From contig JAGHVD010000007.1 in the NCBI GenBank assembly GCA_018064475.1, positions 20,158 through 84,157 on the forward strand: DNA of 64,000 nucleotides, in the 5' to 3' direction. A model generated the notes under the pieces. That model saw only the letters and a program-made list of their open reading frames with translations. It did no database searches and was not told the origin of the DNA. Origin of the DNA: Candidatus Scatonaster coprocaballi. Its GTDB lineage: Bacteria > Bacillota > Clostridia > Saccharofermentanales > Saccharofermentanaceae. The position numbers and the translations under genes are program-made. Numbering within the stretch: the stretch's first letter is position 1; each line of letters opens with the position of its first letter. Below are positions 1 to 9,170 of this stretch, one piece after another.

Positions 1-335
1 TTCAATCCCAGAGAGATCAGCAGTGCCAGAAGCGTGGAGAGTGGCACGGTGATGATGACGATAATGAATGTATTCTTCACGGCCTGCATGAAGTAGGGAT
101 CGTGAAGTACATATGCGTAGTTATAGAATCCGGTACCGAAGGAAGTCTGGGATGCAGAGTTATATCCTTCTTCAAAAGAGTAGACCAGCACATCGATCAG
201 TGGGTAGATCATGAAGACACCCAGGAAAATCAACGCAGGCAGAAGATAGAGCCAAGCTTTCAGCCCGGAAAGCCGCTTCTTCCAGTTATTCGATCGTGTC
301 AGCGGACGATTCACTTCCGTTACGTTACTGCTCAT
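1..335 (-). CDS. Sugar ABC transporter permease, MalF/UgpA-like (partial, N-terminus only)
   Basis: Only the first 111 residues lie in the window; the gene continues beyond position 1. The start ATG (333-335) overlaps the TGA stop of the upstream ATPase gene as ATGA, so the two are translationally coupled. A basic N-terminus (NWKKR) is followed by a membrane helix at about residues 28-48 with the LLPAL..F..YP pattern typical of the first helix of MalF/UgpA permeases. A second helix begins near residue 92 after an extracytoplasmic segment (FYNYAYVLHDPYF). With the MalK/UgpC-like ATPase it should form the membrane channel of a carbohydrate importer. The substrate cannot be told from this fragment. 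Confidence 0.88.
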   Translation of the reverse strand, partial: MSSNVTEVNRPLTRSNNWKKRLSGLKAWLYLLPALIFLGVFMIYPLIDVLVYSFEEGYNSASQTSFGTGFYNYAYVLHDPYFMQAVKNTFIIVIITVPLSTLLALLISLGL

Positions 336-1465
336 ATCAGACGCTCCTGACTCTCCTTGGAGAAGACGAAGACTTTCTTCGGATTGACGTCGAAGGCGAC
401 CTTCTTGGCTTCAGGGTCTACGTTGTTATCCGAGGAGACGATGGCACGATGACGAGTGCCGGCAATCTCAGAATCAGCGGAAGAGAAGACAACACTTGTG
501 TCACGGCCCATGACTTCCACAGCAAGAAGTTCTGCATGGAAACAGCCGTTCTTGCCATCCTGGACACCGTCTTTTCCTTCTCGAAGCACGAAGCCCTCCG
601 GACGAATACCGACGAAAACTTCCTGATCTTTCACATCTTTCACATAATCTTTGCCGAGGAGCATGTCCTCACCGATATAGAGTTGACCATTCTTGATCTT
701 TCCCGTGAAGACGTTGATCGGTGGTGTACCCAGGAATTTGGCAACGAAGAGGTTGGCTGGCTGGTCATAGACCTCCTGCGGTTTGCCGATCTGGTGTACA
801 GCACCATCCTTCATGACGACGATCAGGTCCGAGATACTCATCGCCTCTTCCTGGTCGTGGGTGACAAATACGGTCGTGATCTCGGTCTCATTCTGGATAC
901 GCTTGATCTCTTCTCGGGTCTGAATACGAAGTCTAGCATCGAGGTTCGAGAGCGGCTCGTCCAGAAGGAGGACGCGCGGCATCTTGACCAACGCACGGGC
1001 GATGGCGACACGTTGCTGCTGACCACCACTCATCTCGTTCGGCTTACGATCCATGAGTTCTTCAATCTGTACGATCTTGGCCGCCTCCAGCGCTTTGGCT
1101 TCCATGACCTCTTTTGTGAGTTTCTGATCACCCTTCAGATTCTGAAGCGGGAACATGATGTTCTTCTTTACATTCAGATGAGGATAGAGTGCATAACTCT
1201 GGAATACCATGCCAACACCACGGTTCTCGGCTGGGATGTCTGTGACATCGTCATCATCGAAGAAGATCTTTCCTTCGGTCGGTGTCTCCAGACCACAGAT
1301 CAAGTTCAGGGCGGTACTCTTTCCACAACCGGAAGGTCCTAGAAGTCCCACCAGTTTTCCGTCCGGAATCTCGAAAGTAAAATTATCAACAGCCACGACT
1401 TCGGCCTTGATCTTCTTATTACGATTAGGGAAACGCTTGGTCAACCCCTCAAATTTGATTCTCAT
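332..1465 (-). CDS. Carbohydrate ABC transporter ATP-binding protein, MsmK/UgpC/MalK family
   Basis: 377 residues, the usual length for this family. Walker A GPSGCGKS is at residues 43-50, followed by a Q-loop (VFQSYALYP), signature MSGGQQQR, Walker B VLLLDEPLSNLDA and H-loop VTHDQEEA. A C-terminal TOBE-like regulatory region carries an FVGIRPE motif. I chose the ATG at 1463-1465 because the GGAGG lies 8 nt upstream; the ATG at 1471 leaves only 2 nt, and the longer reading frame adds a non-conserved leader. It powers import of a sugar or oligosaccharide and may serve several permeases, as MsmK-type ATPases often do. The promoter region contains two tandem 11-bp repeats (1516-1537). Confidence 0.95.
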   Translation of the reverse strand: MRIKFEGLTKRFPNRNKKIKAEVVAVDNFTFEIPDGKLVGLLGPSGCGKSTALNLICGLETPTEGKIFFDDDDVTDIPAENRGVGMVFQSYALYPHLNVKKNIMFPLQNLKGDQKLTKEVMEAKALEAAKIVQIEELMDRKPNEMSGGQQQRVAIARALVKMPRVLLLDEPLSNLDARLRIQTREEIKRIQNETEITTVFVTHDQEEAMSISDLIVVMKDGAVHQIGKPQEVYDQPANLFVAKFLGTPPINVFTGKIKNGQLYIGEDMLLGKDYVKDVKDQEVFVGIRPEGFVLREGKDGVQDGKNGCFHAELLAVEVMGRDTSVVFSSADSEIAGTRHRAIVSSDNNVDPEAKKVAFDVNPKKVFVFSKESQERLI

Positions 1466-1515
1466 ACCCATTTCCTCCGGCAATTTGCCATTTACATACA
1501 TATATAATGTACCAC

Positions 1516-1537
1516 ATTCTACGCGTATTCTACGCGC
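1516..1537. repeat. Tandem 11-bp direct repeat in the ABC transporter promoter region
   Basis: ATTCTACGCGT (1516-1526) is followed directly by ATTCTACGCGC (1527-1537). The unit is one helical turn and lies 50-70 bp upstream of the ATPase start codon, next to AT-rich TATA-like sequence at 1500-1508. This spacing fits an operator or activator site on one face of the DNA. The role is inferred from position only. Confidence 0.45.
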
Positions 1538-1659
1538 TGGAACGGGTTCGCACAATATAATATTTAGAATTAGGAAAAGTGTTCAAACAGATTTTACATA
1601 TTTATATAGGCAAAGCCTCTCAAACGTGATAGGATGAAAGAAAAAGGGGTGTTTCCAGG

Positions 1660-2844
1660 ATGCTGACCTTTTACGTGGAAGTCAACCTGATTGCGATTAT
1701 TCTCGCCGCGATTCTGATTCGGCAGACAGTAAGCCGTACTTCTCGTGGTGAGTTCTCCAACATTGTCTACTTGATCTCATTGGGCATCCTGATCGTCATG
1801 TGCATTAGCGATGTGGCTGGACTTGTGTCGGACGGACGTTCATATCCTGGCGCACATTTTGTCGTACTTGCCGGAAACTCCATCTATCTCGCCGCATCTG
1901 CTACGATTACTTTTACTTGGATGCTGTTTTTCCAGATTCGTCTGAAACAAGTTCGAACGCTGGTTTCTTGGAAGATCATCCTGTTTGGACTTCCGTTGAT
2001 CCTCTTCTTTGCTTCGCTCATCATTAACCTTCGATATGGATTCTTATTCACAGTCGATGCAAATCACACATATTTACGAGGTACCAATATCTCCTTCCAC
2101 TGGATCACAGAGGTCATCTACGTAGCGGCTGCATTAGTCCAGTTGATGTTCGCAATCTTTCGGGCGAAGACCAATACGAAGCGTAAGGAGTATTTCTCAT
2201 ATTTGACCTACTACTTACCGGCTTTGGTAGGTGGTCTTCTGCAGGCTTTGGATATTGGCGCTTCCACTTTGCAGATCGGTACAGCGATCTCCTCACTCCT
2301 GGCATTTCTACAGTTCCAGGACAGCCAGTTGATTCGTGATGAGCTGACAGGTCTGAATAACCGTAGAGCCCTCCACAACTATGAAGAGTCCATCATTAAT
2401 TCCGGCGAGACGGCTCAGCTTACGATATTCATGATCGATGTGGATTTCTTCAAGCACATCAACGATACGTACGGCCACATTACCGGCGATGAAGCCCTGA
2501 TTCAGATCGCGCAGATCCTGAAGCGCTCCCTTGCCGGATTGCCGGGTAGTCGTCTGATCCTCTTCCGTTATGCCGGCGATGAATTTGTGCTTACTGGAAA
2601 TCGAATGGATCCCAAGCACATTCGCCTGACGATCGACAAGATCCATCAAGAGATCGAGAAGGCGAATAGTAGTGGCGTGAATCCCTACAAGCTGAGTCTC
2701 AGTATAGGATATGCGACGGGAGCGTGCAGTTCATCCGATGATTTTAGTAGCATTCTTCAGAAGGCAGACGAAAGTATGTATCAGGAAAAAACACTCCACA
2801 AAGAAGAGTTACTGGCAATAGATCCTTCGCTCGCAACGAGATAA
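1660..2844 (+). CDS. Membrane-anchored diguanylate cyclase (GGDEF protein)
   Basis: 394 residues. The first ~220 residues are hydrophobic with about six or seven predicted membrane helices and resemble no named sensor I recognise. They are followed by a GGDEF domain starting at LTGLNNRRAL (about 228). The active site reads AGDEF (305-309); A in the first position is a tolerated variant. FMIDVDFFKHINDTYGH supplies the Mg/GTP-binding Asp and Asn. The product-inhibition RxxD motif expected 9 residues before the GGDEF motif is absent (GSRL instead), so feedback control by c-di-GMP through that site is unlikely. Expected reaction: 2 GTP to c-di-GMP at the inner membrane face. It ends 7 bp from the convergent ntpD gene. 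Confidence 0.9.
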   Translation: MLTFYVEVNLIAIILAAILIRQTVSRTSRGEFSNIVYLISLGILIVMCISDVAGLVSDGRSYPGAHFVVLAGNSIYLAASATITFTWMLFFQIRLKQVRTLVSWKIILFGLPLILFFASLIINLRYGFLFTVDANHTYLRGTNISFHWITEVIYVAAALVQLMFAIFRAKTNTKRKEYFSYLTYYLPALVGGLLQALDIGASTLQIGTAISSLLAFLQFQDSQLIRDELTGLNNRRALHNYEESIINSGETAQLTIFMIDVDFFKHINDTYGHITGDEALIQIAQILKRSLAGLPGSRLILFRYAGDEFVLTGNRMDPKHIRLTIDKIHQEIEKANSSGVNPYKLSLSIGYATGACSSSDDFSSILQKADESMYQEKTLHKEELLAIDPSLATR

Positions 2845-2851
2845 GTTAGCC

Positions 2852-3553
2852 TTACACTTCCGAAGATTCTGCGTCGGCTGCATCCAGTTCTTGGTTACGG
2901 GCTTGACGCTCGCGGATGGTCTTCTCGATCATCATGTCCTTCACCTTCATAAGACGGGTCGTAGCGGAACGTTCGCTCTCATCCAGTTTCATGGTGATAT
3001 AACGAATTTTCTCTTCGTAGTCAGGAATCATGACGTGTTCCAAGGCGTTTACACGACGACGTGTCTTCTCGATTTCAGAGGCCATGAGCTGACATTTCTT
3101 CTCAATCTCTGCAAGTGAGATCAGGTCCGGCATGATGTCGGACAATGCGTAGATGGCATCGTCGAGGTCGATAGGGGTGAAGGAATAGCCGTAGGAGTAG
3201 ATATCGCCTTCGTCGGCAGTCGTGTACTGTGCCTTAAAGACAGGGACCTTTACGCTCATAACGTTCTTCTCGGAGACTTCCAGTGTCATACCCTGTTTAT
3301 GGTACATCATGGCTACGGCAATGGCCTGATTGGACATGAGTGAACGGGCGATGGACATGTGCTGATTGGCAACTTCCAACTTCGCTTCCACCTCACGACG
3401 GATGCGCTTGTTCTCACGAACCGCTTCCAGAAACTGACGCATCAGTTCGTCGCGCTTGTCCTTCAAGAGCTTGTGTCCGCGGCGAGCGGTCACAAGGCGC
3501 TTCTTCAAGCGTGTGAGTTCCATTCTGGTTGGATTGACATTCGTAGTAGCCAT
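2852..3553 (-). CDS. ntpD: V-type ATPase subunit D (central stalk)
   Basis: 233 residues, last gene of the V-ATPase operon. The N-terminus (NPTRMELTRLKKRL) is the family hallmark. The protein is two long helical coiled-coil arms (about 1-70 and 140-215) around a small middle domain, which form the rotating shaft inside the A3B3 hexamer. It lies 33 bp downstream of ntpB. The acidic tail (DAADAESSEV) is variable in the family. It converges on the diguanylate cyclase gene with a gap too short for an ordinary terminator hairpin. Confidence 0.96.
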   Translation of the reverse strand: MATTNVNPTRMELTRLKKRLVTARRGHKLLKDKRDELMRQFLEAVRENKRIRREVEAKLEVANQHMSIARSLMSNQAIAVAMMYHKQGMTLEVSEKNVMSVKVPVFKAQYTTADEGDIYSYGYSFTPIDLDDAIYALSDIMPDLISLAEIEKKCQLMASEIEKTRRRVNALEHVMIPDYEEKIRYITMKLDESERSATTRLMKVKDMMIEKTIRERQARNQELDAADAESSEV

Positions 3554-3586
3554 TTGCTTCTTCCTGTCCTCTGAATCTTCTTAACC

Positions 3587-4960
3587 TTATTCTGCGTCGT
3601 AGTACTTATCCAGTAACTTATCGCTGATACGCTTATGTTCAGATCTTGGGAGGATCCTCAGAAGTTTCCAGCCCAGATCAAGTGTCTCTTCCACAGAACG
3701 ATCCTGATTGAATCCCTGTGATACATATTCTTTCTCAAAAGCATCCGCAAACTTGGCGTAGAGCTTATCCATCTCTGTCAGCGCGGCTTCACCGAGGATG
3801 ACCATGAGTTCCTTCGCTTCCTTACCACGCGCGTAAGCAGAGAAGAGCTGGTTCATCGTGTTACTGTGATCCTCACGGGTCTTGCCTTCACCGATACCCT
3901 TATCTTTCAGACGAGAGAGGGAAGGAAGAACATCGACCGGTGGCATAACGCCCTTACGGTAGAGTTCACGAGAGAGGATGATCTGACCTTCGGTGATATA
4001 TCCGGTCAAGTCAGGAATCGGGTGTGTCTTATCATCTTCCGGCATGGTCAGGATCGGGATCATGGTGATGGAACCATTCTTGCCCTTCTGACGTCCTGCT
4101 CTCTCATAGAGGGAAGCAAGGTCGGTATACATGTAACCCGGATAACCACGACGTCCCGGTACTTCCTTACGTGCGGCAGATACCTCACGGAGTGCATCGG
4201 CGTAGTTCGTGATATCGGTTAAGATAACGAGTACGTGCATATCCAGGTCGAATGCCAGATATTCTGCGGCAGTCAGCGCCATACGCGGTGTGGCGATACG
4301 CTCAACGGCCGGGTCATTCGCAAGGTTAATGAAGAGTACAGTACGATCCAGTGCACCGGTCTCACGGAAACTGTCCATGAAGAAGTTTGCTTCCTCGAAG
4401 GTGATACCGATTGCGGCGAAAACAACGGCGAACTTCTCATCTGTGCCGCGAACTTTTGCCTGACGTGCGATCTGTGCAGCAAGATTCGCGTGCGGGAGAC
4501 CGGAAGCAGAGAAGATCGGGAGCTTCTGTCCACGTACCAGTGTGTTCAGACCATCGATTGCAGATACACCGGTCTGGATGAACTCATTCGGGAAGTTTCT
4601 GGCCGCCGGATTCATCGGAAGACCGTTGACATCGAGTCTCTTCTCCGGGATGATCTCCGGACCGTCATCGATCGGACGACCGAGACCGTCGAATACACGA
4701 CCCAGCATATCCTTGGAAACCGGAAGTTCCATCTGCTTACCGGAGAAGCGAACCTTGCTCTCTGCCAGGTTGATGCCGGCACCGCTCTCGAAGAGCTGTA
4801 CCAGTGCGTTGGAACCATCAATTTCCAGTACACGGCAACGACGCTTCTCGCCGTTGTTGAGTTCAATCTCACCGAGTTCATTGTAGCTGACATCCGTGAC
4901 ACCACGGACCATCATCAACGGACCGGCAACTTCAGATATGGTACGGTATTCTTTTGCCAT
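3587..4960 (-). CDS. ntpB: V-type ATPase subunit B (regulatory, non-catalytic)
   Basis: 457 residues, typical length. It starts [18 protein letters not shown] and has the B-subunit nucleotide-fold core without a P-loop lysine ([18 protein letters not shown] in its place), which marks the non-catalytic subunit. [20 protein letters not shown] and the preceding [17 protein letters not shown] are strongly conserved. It alternates with subunit A in the soluble V1 ring. The start is 3 bp after the ntpA stop, so translation is coupled. Confidence 0.97.
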   Translation of the reverse strand: MAKEYRTISEVAGPLMMVRGVTDVSYNELGEIELNNGEKRRCRVLEIDGSNALVQLFESGAGINLAESKVRFSGKQMELPVSKDMLGRVFDGLGRPIDDGPEIIPEKRLDVNGLPMNPAARNFPNEFIQTGVSAIDGLNTLVRGQKLPIFSASGLPHANLAAQIARQAKVRGTDEKFAVVFAAIGITFEEANFFMDSFRETGALDRTVLFINLANDPAVERIATPRMALTAAEYLAFDLDMHVLVILTDITNYADALREVSAARKEVPGRRGYPGYMYTDLASLYERAGRQKGKNGSITMIPILTMPEDDKTHPIPDLTGYITEGQIILSRELYRKGVMPPVDVLPSLSRLKDKGIGEGKTREDHSNTMNQLFSAYARGKEAKELMVILGEAALTEMDKLYAKFADAFEKEYVSQGFNQDRSVEETLDLGWKLLRILPRSEHKRISDKLLDKYYDAE

Positions 4961-4963
4961 GTC

Positions 4964-6730
4964 TTAGTCCTCCTTGTTCAGCAGCTCGGAAAGTTCGAAG
5001 GCCAGCTGTGCGCCGATGGAGATGTAATCATTCTCCGCATCGTCTTCTGCACAGTACTTGAAACGACCGATCTTCTCACGAACAGGCAGGGCAACGAGTG
5101 CCTCAATGTCTGCGCCCAATTCGAGGGAACTTGCTGCTTTGTCATAATAATCCAGGATCAACTTCATCATGTAATCCTGCTTCTTTAACGATGTATGGGT
5201 ATCGACTTCGTGGAAAGCCAACTGATGCAGGAAGTCTTCACGAATTGAACGTGCAACTTCCATCTTGAGACGGTCAGAAGCAGAGAGTGCATCCATACCG
5301 ACGAGCTTAACGATTTCTTCCAGTTCAGCCTCTTCCTGAAGGATGAGCATCATGCGTGCGCGGTTACTGTTCCACTCCGGTGAGACATTCTCATCGAACC
5401 AGCTTGCCAGCGAATCGGTATACAGGGAATAACTGGTGAGCCAGTTAATTGCCGGGAAGTGACGCTTATAAGCAAGTCCGGCATCCAAGCCCCAGAACAC
5501 TTTGACGATACGAAGGGTAGCCTGGGAGACCGGCTCAGAAATATCACCACCCGGAGGAGATACTGCACCGATCGCGGACAGTGAACCTTCCAGTCCTTCG
5601 CTACCGAGTGTGGTGACACGACCGGCACGCTCATAGAACTGCGCCAGACGGGAACCGAGGTAGGCCGGATATCCTTCTTCACCCGGCATCTCTTCGAGAC
5701 GACCGGACATCTCACGGAGGGCCTCTGCCCAACGGGAAGTGGAGTCAGCCATGAGGGCAACGGAATAGCCCATGTCACGGAAATATTCAGCAATCGTGAT
5801 ACCGGTATAGATGGAAGCCTCACGGGCGGCAACCGGCATATCCGAAGTATTTGCTATAAGTACGGTACGCTTCATCAAGCTCTCACCGGTATATGGGTCG
5901 ATGAGTTCCGGGAACTCATTGAGAACGTCAGTCATCTCGTTACCACGCTCACCACAACCGATGTAGACGACGATATCGGCCTGCGCCCATTTTGCCAACT
6001 GATGCTGGGTAACGGTCTTACCAGATCCGAAAGGTCCTGGAATCGCTGCCACACCACCCTTAGCGATTGGGAACATGCAGTCGATGACGCGCTGGCCGGT
6101 GACCAATGGCATGGTCGGCGCGTGCTTCTTTACGTACGGGCGGCTCTTACGAACCGGCCAACGCTGATAGAGCATCAGCGGAATTTCTTCGCCCTTGTCG
6201 GTCTTCAGTGTGCCGATCGGGTCTTCTAACTTATATTCGCCACTCTTTAACGATACGATCGTACCGCTCTGCGTAGGCGGGATCAGGATCTTGTGCTTAA
6301 CGGTCTCACTCTCTTGAACGATACCGATGCAGTCACCGCCGATGACGACATCGCCCTCGCTCTTGGTGGCTTCGAACTTCCAGACGGCCTCACGGGAGAG
6401 GGAAGGAACTTCGATACCACGGGAGAGGTTATTACCGATCTTTGCCATGATGGATTCCAGCGGACGCTGAATACCGTCGAAAATACCGCCGATGAGGCCG
6501 GGCCCCAATTCAACGGAGAGTGGAGCGCCTGTGGACTCAACCGGTTCACCGGCCTTCAAGCCTGCGGTCTCCTCGTAAACCTGGATAGAAGCACGGTCGC
6601 CGTGCATCTCGATGATCTCACCGATCAGACGCTCATTACTGACACGTACCACGTCGAAGAGGTTCGCATCACGCATCCCTTCTGCAATTACCAGTGGTCC
6701 GGAGACCTTAACGATCGATCCTTTGCTCAT
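4964..6730 (-). CDS. ntpA: V-type ATPase subunit A (catalytic)
   Basis: 588 residues. The P-loop GPFGSGKT is at 232-239. [17 protein letters not shown] supplies the conserved catalytic Glu region, and the non-homologous region typical of V/A-type A subunits lies at about 115-190. [27 protein letters not shown] is the nucleotide-site signature (start and end given). It hydrolyses or makes ATP in the V1 head. An AAAGGAG ribosome-binding site lies 10 nt before the ATG. No intein is present in the P-loop region, where some archaeal homologues carry one. Confidence 0.98.
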   Translation of the reverse strand: MSKGSIVKVSGPLVIAEGMRDANLFDVVRVSNERLIGEIIEMHGDRASIQVYEETAGLKAGEPVESTGAPLSVELGPGLIGGIFDGIQRPLESIMAKIGNNLSRGIEVPSLSREAVWKFEATKSEGDVVIGGDCIGIVQESETVKHKILIPPTQSGTIVSLKSGEYKLEDPIGTLKTDKGEEIPLMLYQRWPVRKSRPYVKKHAPTMPLVTGQRVIDCMFPIAKGGVAAIPGPFGSGKTVTQHQLAKWAQADIVVYIGCGERGNEMTDVLNEFPELIDPYTGESLMKRTVLIANTSDMPVAAREASIYTGITIAEYFRDMGYSVALMADSTSRWAEALREMSGRLEEMPGEEGYPAYLGSRLAQFYERAGRVTTLGSEGLEGSLSAIGAVSPPGGDISEPVSQATLRIVKVFWGLDAGLAYKRHFPAINWLTSYSLYTDSLASWFDENVSPEWNSNRARMMLILQEEAELEEIVKLVGMDALSASDRLKMEVARSIREDFLHQLAFHEVDTHTSLKKQDYMMKLILDYYDKAASSLELGADIEALVALPVREKIGRFKYCAEDDAENDYISIGAQLAFELSELLNKED

Positions 6731-6754
6731 GTTCTTACGCTCCTTTAAAGTTGC

Positions 6755-7072
6755 TTACTGATCTTTCAAAATATCGCTACCGACAGCCTTCTCGACGGAC
6801 TTGGAAATGGCCTTCATGCCCATTCCCTCGTTGCCGGTCACACCCGGAATCGGGAGAATGACGGGGAGCGGTCTGTCGCTATACTTATCGATTTCTGTTT
6901 CCAGTTGTTTGGCCAGTGACTCGGTAATCAGGATGACAGCGTATTCGCCCTCAGCCAGATTATGTAAAGTGGTAGCCGGATTATCCATGCGGTCCAGCGG
7001 GAAGATGTCCAGACCGATGGAGGAGAAACCGTATATACTGTCTCGGTCACCCATTGCGGCAATCTTATTCAT
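6755..7072 (-). CDS. ntpG: V-type ATPase subunit F (NtpG in Enterococcus naming)
   Basis: 105 residues. It begins MNKIAAMGDRDSIYGFSSIG, the family signature; IILITESLAKQ and LPVILPIPG complete the Rossmann-like F-subunit fold. It caps subunit D in the central stalk. The start overlaps the 3' end of ntpC by 8 bp, as usual for this operon. Confidence 0.93.
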   Translation of the reverse strand: MNKIAAMGDRDSIYGFSSIGLDIFPLDRMDNPATTLHNLAEGEYAVILITESLAKQLETEIDKYSDRPLPVILPIPGVTGNEGMGMKAISKSVEKAVGSDILKDQ

Positions 7073-8045
7073 ACAGCCTCCTTACACGACTCGCGACCAT
7101 CTCGATCGGCAGATTGTTCTGCTTGGCAGACAGGATGATCCGCGCGTTCTTCACTTCGGCTTCTTTTCCCAGATAGAAACCAATCAACGGTTCCGGTCCC
7201 AGCGGACTGTTCTTCGTTGACAACAGGCGAGCGACCATCTCATCGTCTACCCATTTCTCGAACTCCGACGGGGAGGAGGACAAGAATTTCGTCCCCGCGC
7301 TATAAGGAGTGGTAGCAAGGTAGTTCAGAAGGTCGTCGACTTTGCCGCCTGCAAAAGAGATCAACTTCTCGCGGCTTACGGTCGTGCAACGATCTGTTAA
7401 TGCCTTCTCGACCCAGCTACTATCTTTGCCGGTCCGGATGGCACGGAATGCCGTCTTGATATTGGTCGTGGCGGTATAGAGCTCCATCTCCTCGATGAGA
7501 AGTGGAATCTTGGTCTTTGCCGCCATCATCTGGATCTCATCGAGACACTTACGGTCCACCATGACGTCAGCCGCCTGGCCATCCTGGGTACGAACCAGCA
7601 CGTCGTAGACTTCCTCCGCCAATTTGGCAAAAGGACTCGGAAGCATATCGAAATGGTTGGTCTCAATCGCTTCTTTCAATAACGTCTGGTCCAGCGTGCT
7701 CGGTGAGATGAAGTGAAGATCGACGTCAAAATCACTCAGCAAGCTCTTGATACCGGCCTTGAGATTGTGGTAGTCGTTCTTCCGAATCAGACAGTCGAAC
7801 AAGGTCGGGTCCGGTGCGGATTCGAGGATCCAGCTCCAGGCACGGGTCATCTCCAGATCCAGAATCTTTCCGATGTCACGGCTATCATCCGGCATGGTCC
7901 ATCCATGTTCCGACAGCACAGCCACGGCAGCCTCGTAGGACGGGGCGGTGAGAAGCTTGTCGATGTCAGACTTTCTTAGGAAACTCTTCTCATAGACATG
8001 GGCGCCGGAAACGGAGTAGGCGTATTTTGAGATACTCTGACTCAT
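7065..8045 (-). CDS. ntpC: V-type ATPase subunit C (AC39/d-type)
   Basis: 326 residues, typical for the funnel-shaped subunit that joins the central stalk to the membrane rotor ring. YAYSVSGAHVYEKSFL at the N-terminus and NDYHNLKAGIKSLL match the family. The ribosome-binding site before the ATG at 8043-8045 is weak, which may tune its stoichiometry relative to neighbours. It lies between ntpE and ntpG. Confidence 0.92.
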   Translation of the reverse strand: MSQSISKYAYSVSGAHVYEKSFLRKSDIDKLLTAPSYEAAVAVLSEHGWTMPDDSRDIGKILDLEMTRAWSWILESAPDPTLFDCLIRKNDYHNLKAGIKSLLSDFDVDLHFISPSTLDQTLLKEAIETNHFDMLPSPFAKLAEEVYDVLVRTQDGQAADVMVDRKCLDEIQMMAAKTKIPLLIEEMELYTATTNIKTAFRAIRTGKDSSWVEKALTDRCTTVSREKLISFAGGKVDDLLNYLATTPYSAGTKFLSSSPSEFEKWVDDEMVARLLSTKNSPLGPEPLIGFYLGKEAEVKNARIILSAKQNNLPIEMVASRVRRLYE

Positions 8046-8070
8046 GTTCTTGTGTCAATTCACTTTCTTA

Positions 8071-8661
8071 TTATTTCTTTGCGAGGAGCACTTGGTTGAC
8101 CGCGTCGCGGATCGCATCGCTACGATCATCCGCCAGCGCGTCGAGTGTGCCGTTATACTCGCAGTCTTCGCAGATCAGGACACAACCGCAGTCGAAATCA
8201 CCAGGCTCGTCGGCGAGGGTGATGGTCGATCCGGTTTTTCTAGATAGATCCGAGAGGAATGAGGCGGGAAGTGCGTCCTTGTCCTGCTTGGACAGAATCA
8301 GTTGCCCGTCTGCCCCTTCACAGTTGGAAGCTACAAATTCGGCAACCATTGCCAGACGTTCTTCCGTTGGAAGGGCACGAATGCGTGCTTTGGCCTCTTC
8401 AACGATCTCGTTGATCAGGGCTACACGCTCTTCCAGAATCCTTCTTTGTGAACGCGTGTTCAGCGAAGCACGATTCTGACGTGTCTGCGCATCGATGGCG
8501 GCCTGGGCATCAGCAAGCATCTTCGCTTCCTCTTCCTTGGCCTGCTCCTGCTTCTTCGATATCAGCTTCGCTGCATCGGATTCAGCACGGGCTACACGTG
8601 CATCAGCACTTTCTTTCGCTTCTTTCTCAATTCGCTCAATGATGGAATCTATACCAGCCAT
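8071..8661 (-). CDS. ntpE: V-type ATPase subunit E (peripheral stalk)
   Basis: 196 residues. The first ~110 residues are a charged helix rich in A, E, K and R (IIERIEKEAKESADARVARAES), followed by a globular C-terminal domain with DCGCVLICEDCEYNGTLDAL. It pairs with the NtpF coiled coil to form the stator. An AAGGAG site is well placed upstream of the ATG. Confidence 0.92.
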   Translation of the reverse strand: MAGIDSIIERIEKEAKESADARVARAESDAAKLISKKQEQAKEEEAKMLADAQAAIDAQTRQNRASLNTRSQRRILEERVALINEIVEEAKARIRALPTEERLAMVAEFVASNCEGADGQLILSKQDKDALPASFLSDLSRKTGSTITLADEPGDFDCGCVLICEDCEYNGTLDALADDRSDAIRDAVNQVLLAKK

Positions 8662-8690
8662 ATCTGCTCCTTACATTACTGTCTTAGATA

Positions 8691-9170
8691 TTACAGCTTG
8701 AGGCTGCCTACGTTCATAACCATCAGAAGAGAAGTAACCAGGCTCAAAAGAGCATAGAGCTCAACGAGGGAAGCAGAAGTAACTGCCTTACCAGAATCCT
8801 GAGGTCTCTTGGAAATGAGGTTTACACCGGTCAGTGCAACGCGAGCCTGGAACAAAGCGGAGATCAGACCACCGATGGCCATTGGCAGGCAAGCGAGAAG
8901 ATAGAGAAGACCTGTAGAAGTAGAAGTAACAGGGTTTCCTCCGAGAATACCGATCTGTGTGAGTGTCAGGATCGCGATAACCAGACCATACAGTCCCTGA
9001 GAACCAGGAAGCAGCATGAGGATCAGCAACTTACTGAACTTGCTGGAATCTTCTGCGATGACCGGAGAAGAAGCCTCCGCCACCATTCCTACACCCTTGG
9101 ACGAGCCGATACAATTTGTTGTAACCGCAAGTCCAGCTCCTGTTAATGCTAGTAACATACCCCAGTTCAT
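8691..9170 (-). CDS. ntpK: V-type ATPase rotor proteolipid K with Na+-type ion site
   Basis: 159 residues; four membrane helices as two fused hairpins, like Enterococcus hirae NtpK (156 aa). Aligned by eye to the Na+ site known in E. hirae (L61, T64, Q65, Q110, E139), this protein has L54, S57, Q58, Q108 and E137. Only Thr to Ser is changed. The two Gln ligands are the usual mark of a Na+-coupled ring, so Na+ rather than H+ coupling is likely. It starts directly after the ntpI stop codon; AAGGAGG inside the ntpI end is its ribosome-binding site. Confidence 0.95.
   Translation of the reverse strand: MNWGMLLALTGAGLAVTTNCIGSSKGVGMVAEASSPVIAEDSSKFSKLLILMLLPGSQGLYGLVIAILTLTQIGILGGNPVTSTSTGLLYLLACLPMAIGGLISALFQARVALTGVNLISKRPQDSGKAVTSASLVELYALLSLVTSLLMVMNVGSLKL

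Noticed and set aside
296..1342. 348-codon plus-strand frame over the ABC ATPase
   Set aside because: Antisense shadow of a protein with all ABC motifs; composition is that of a mirrored gene.
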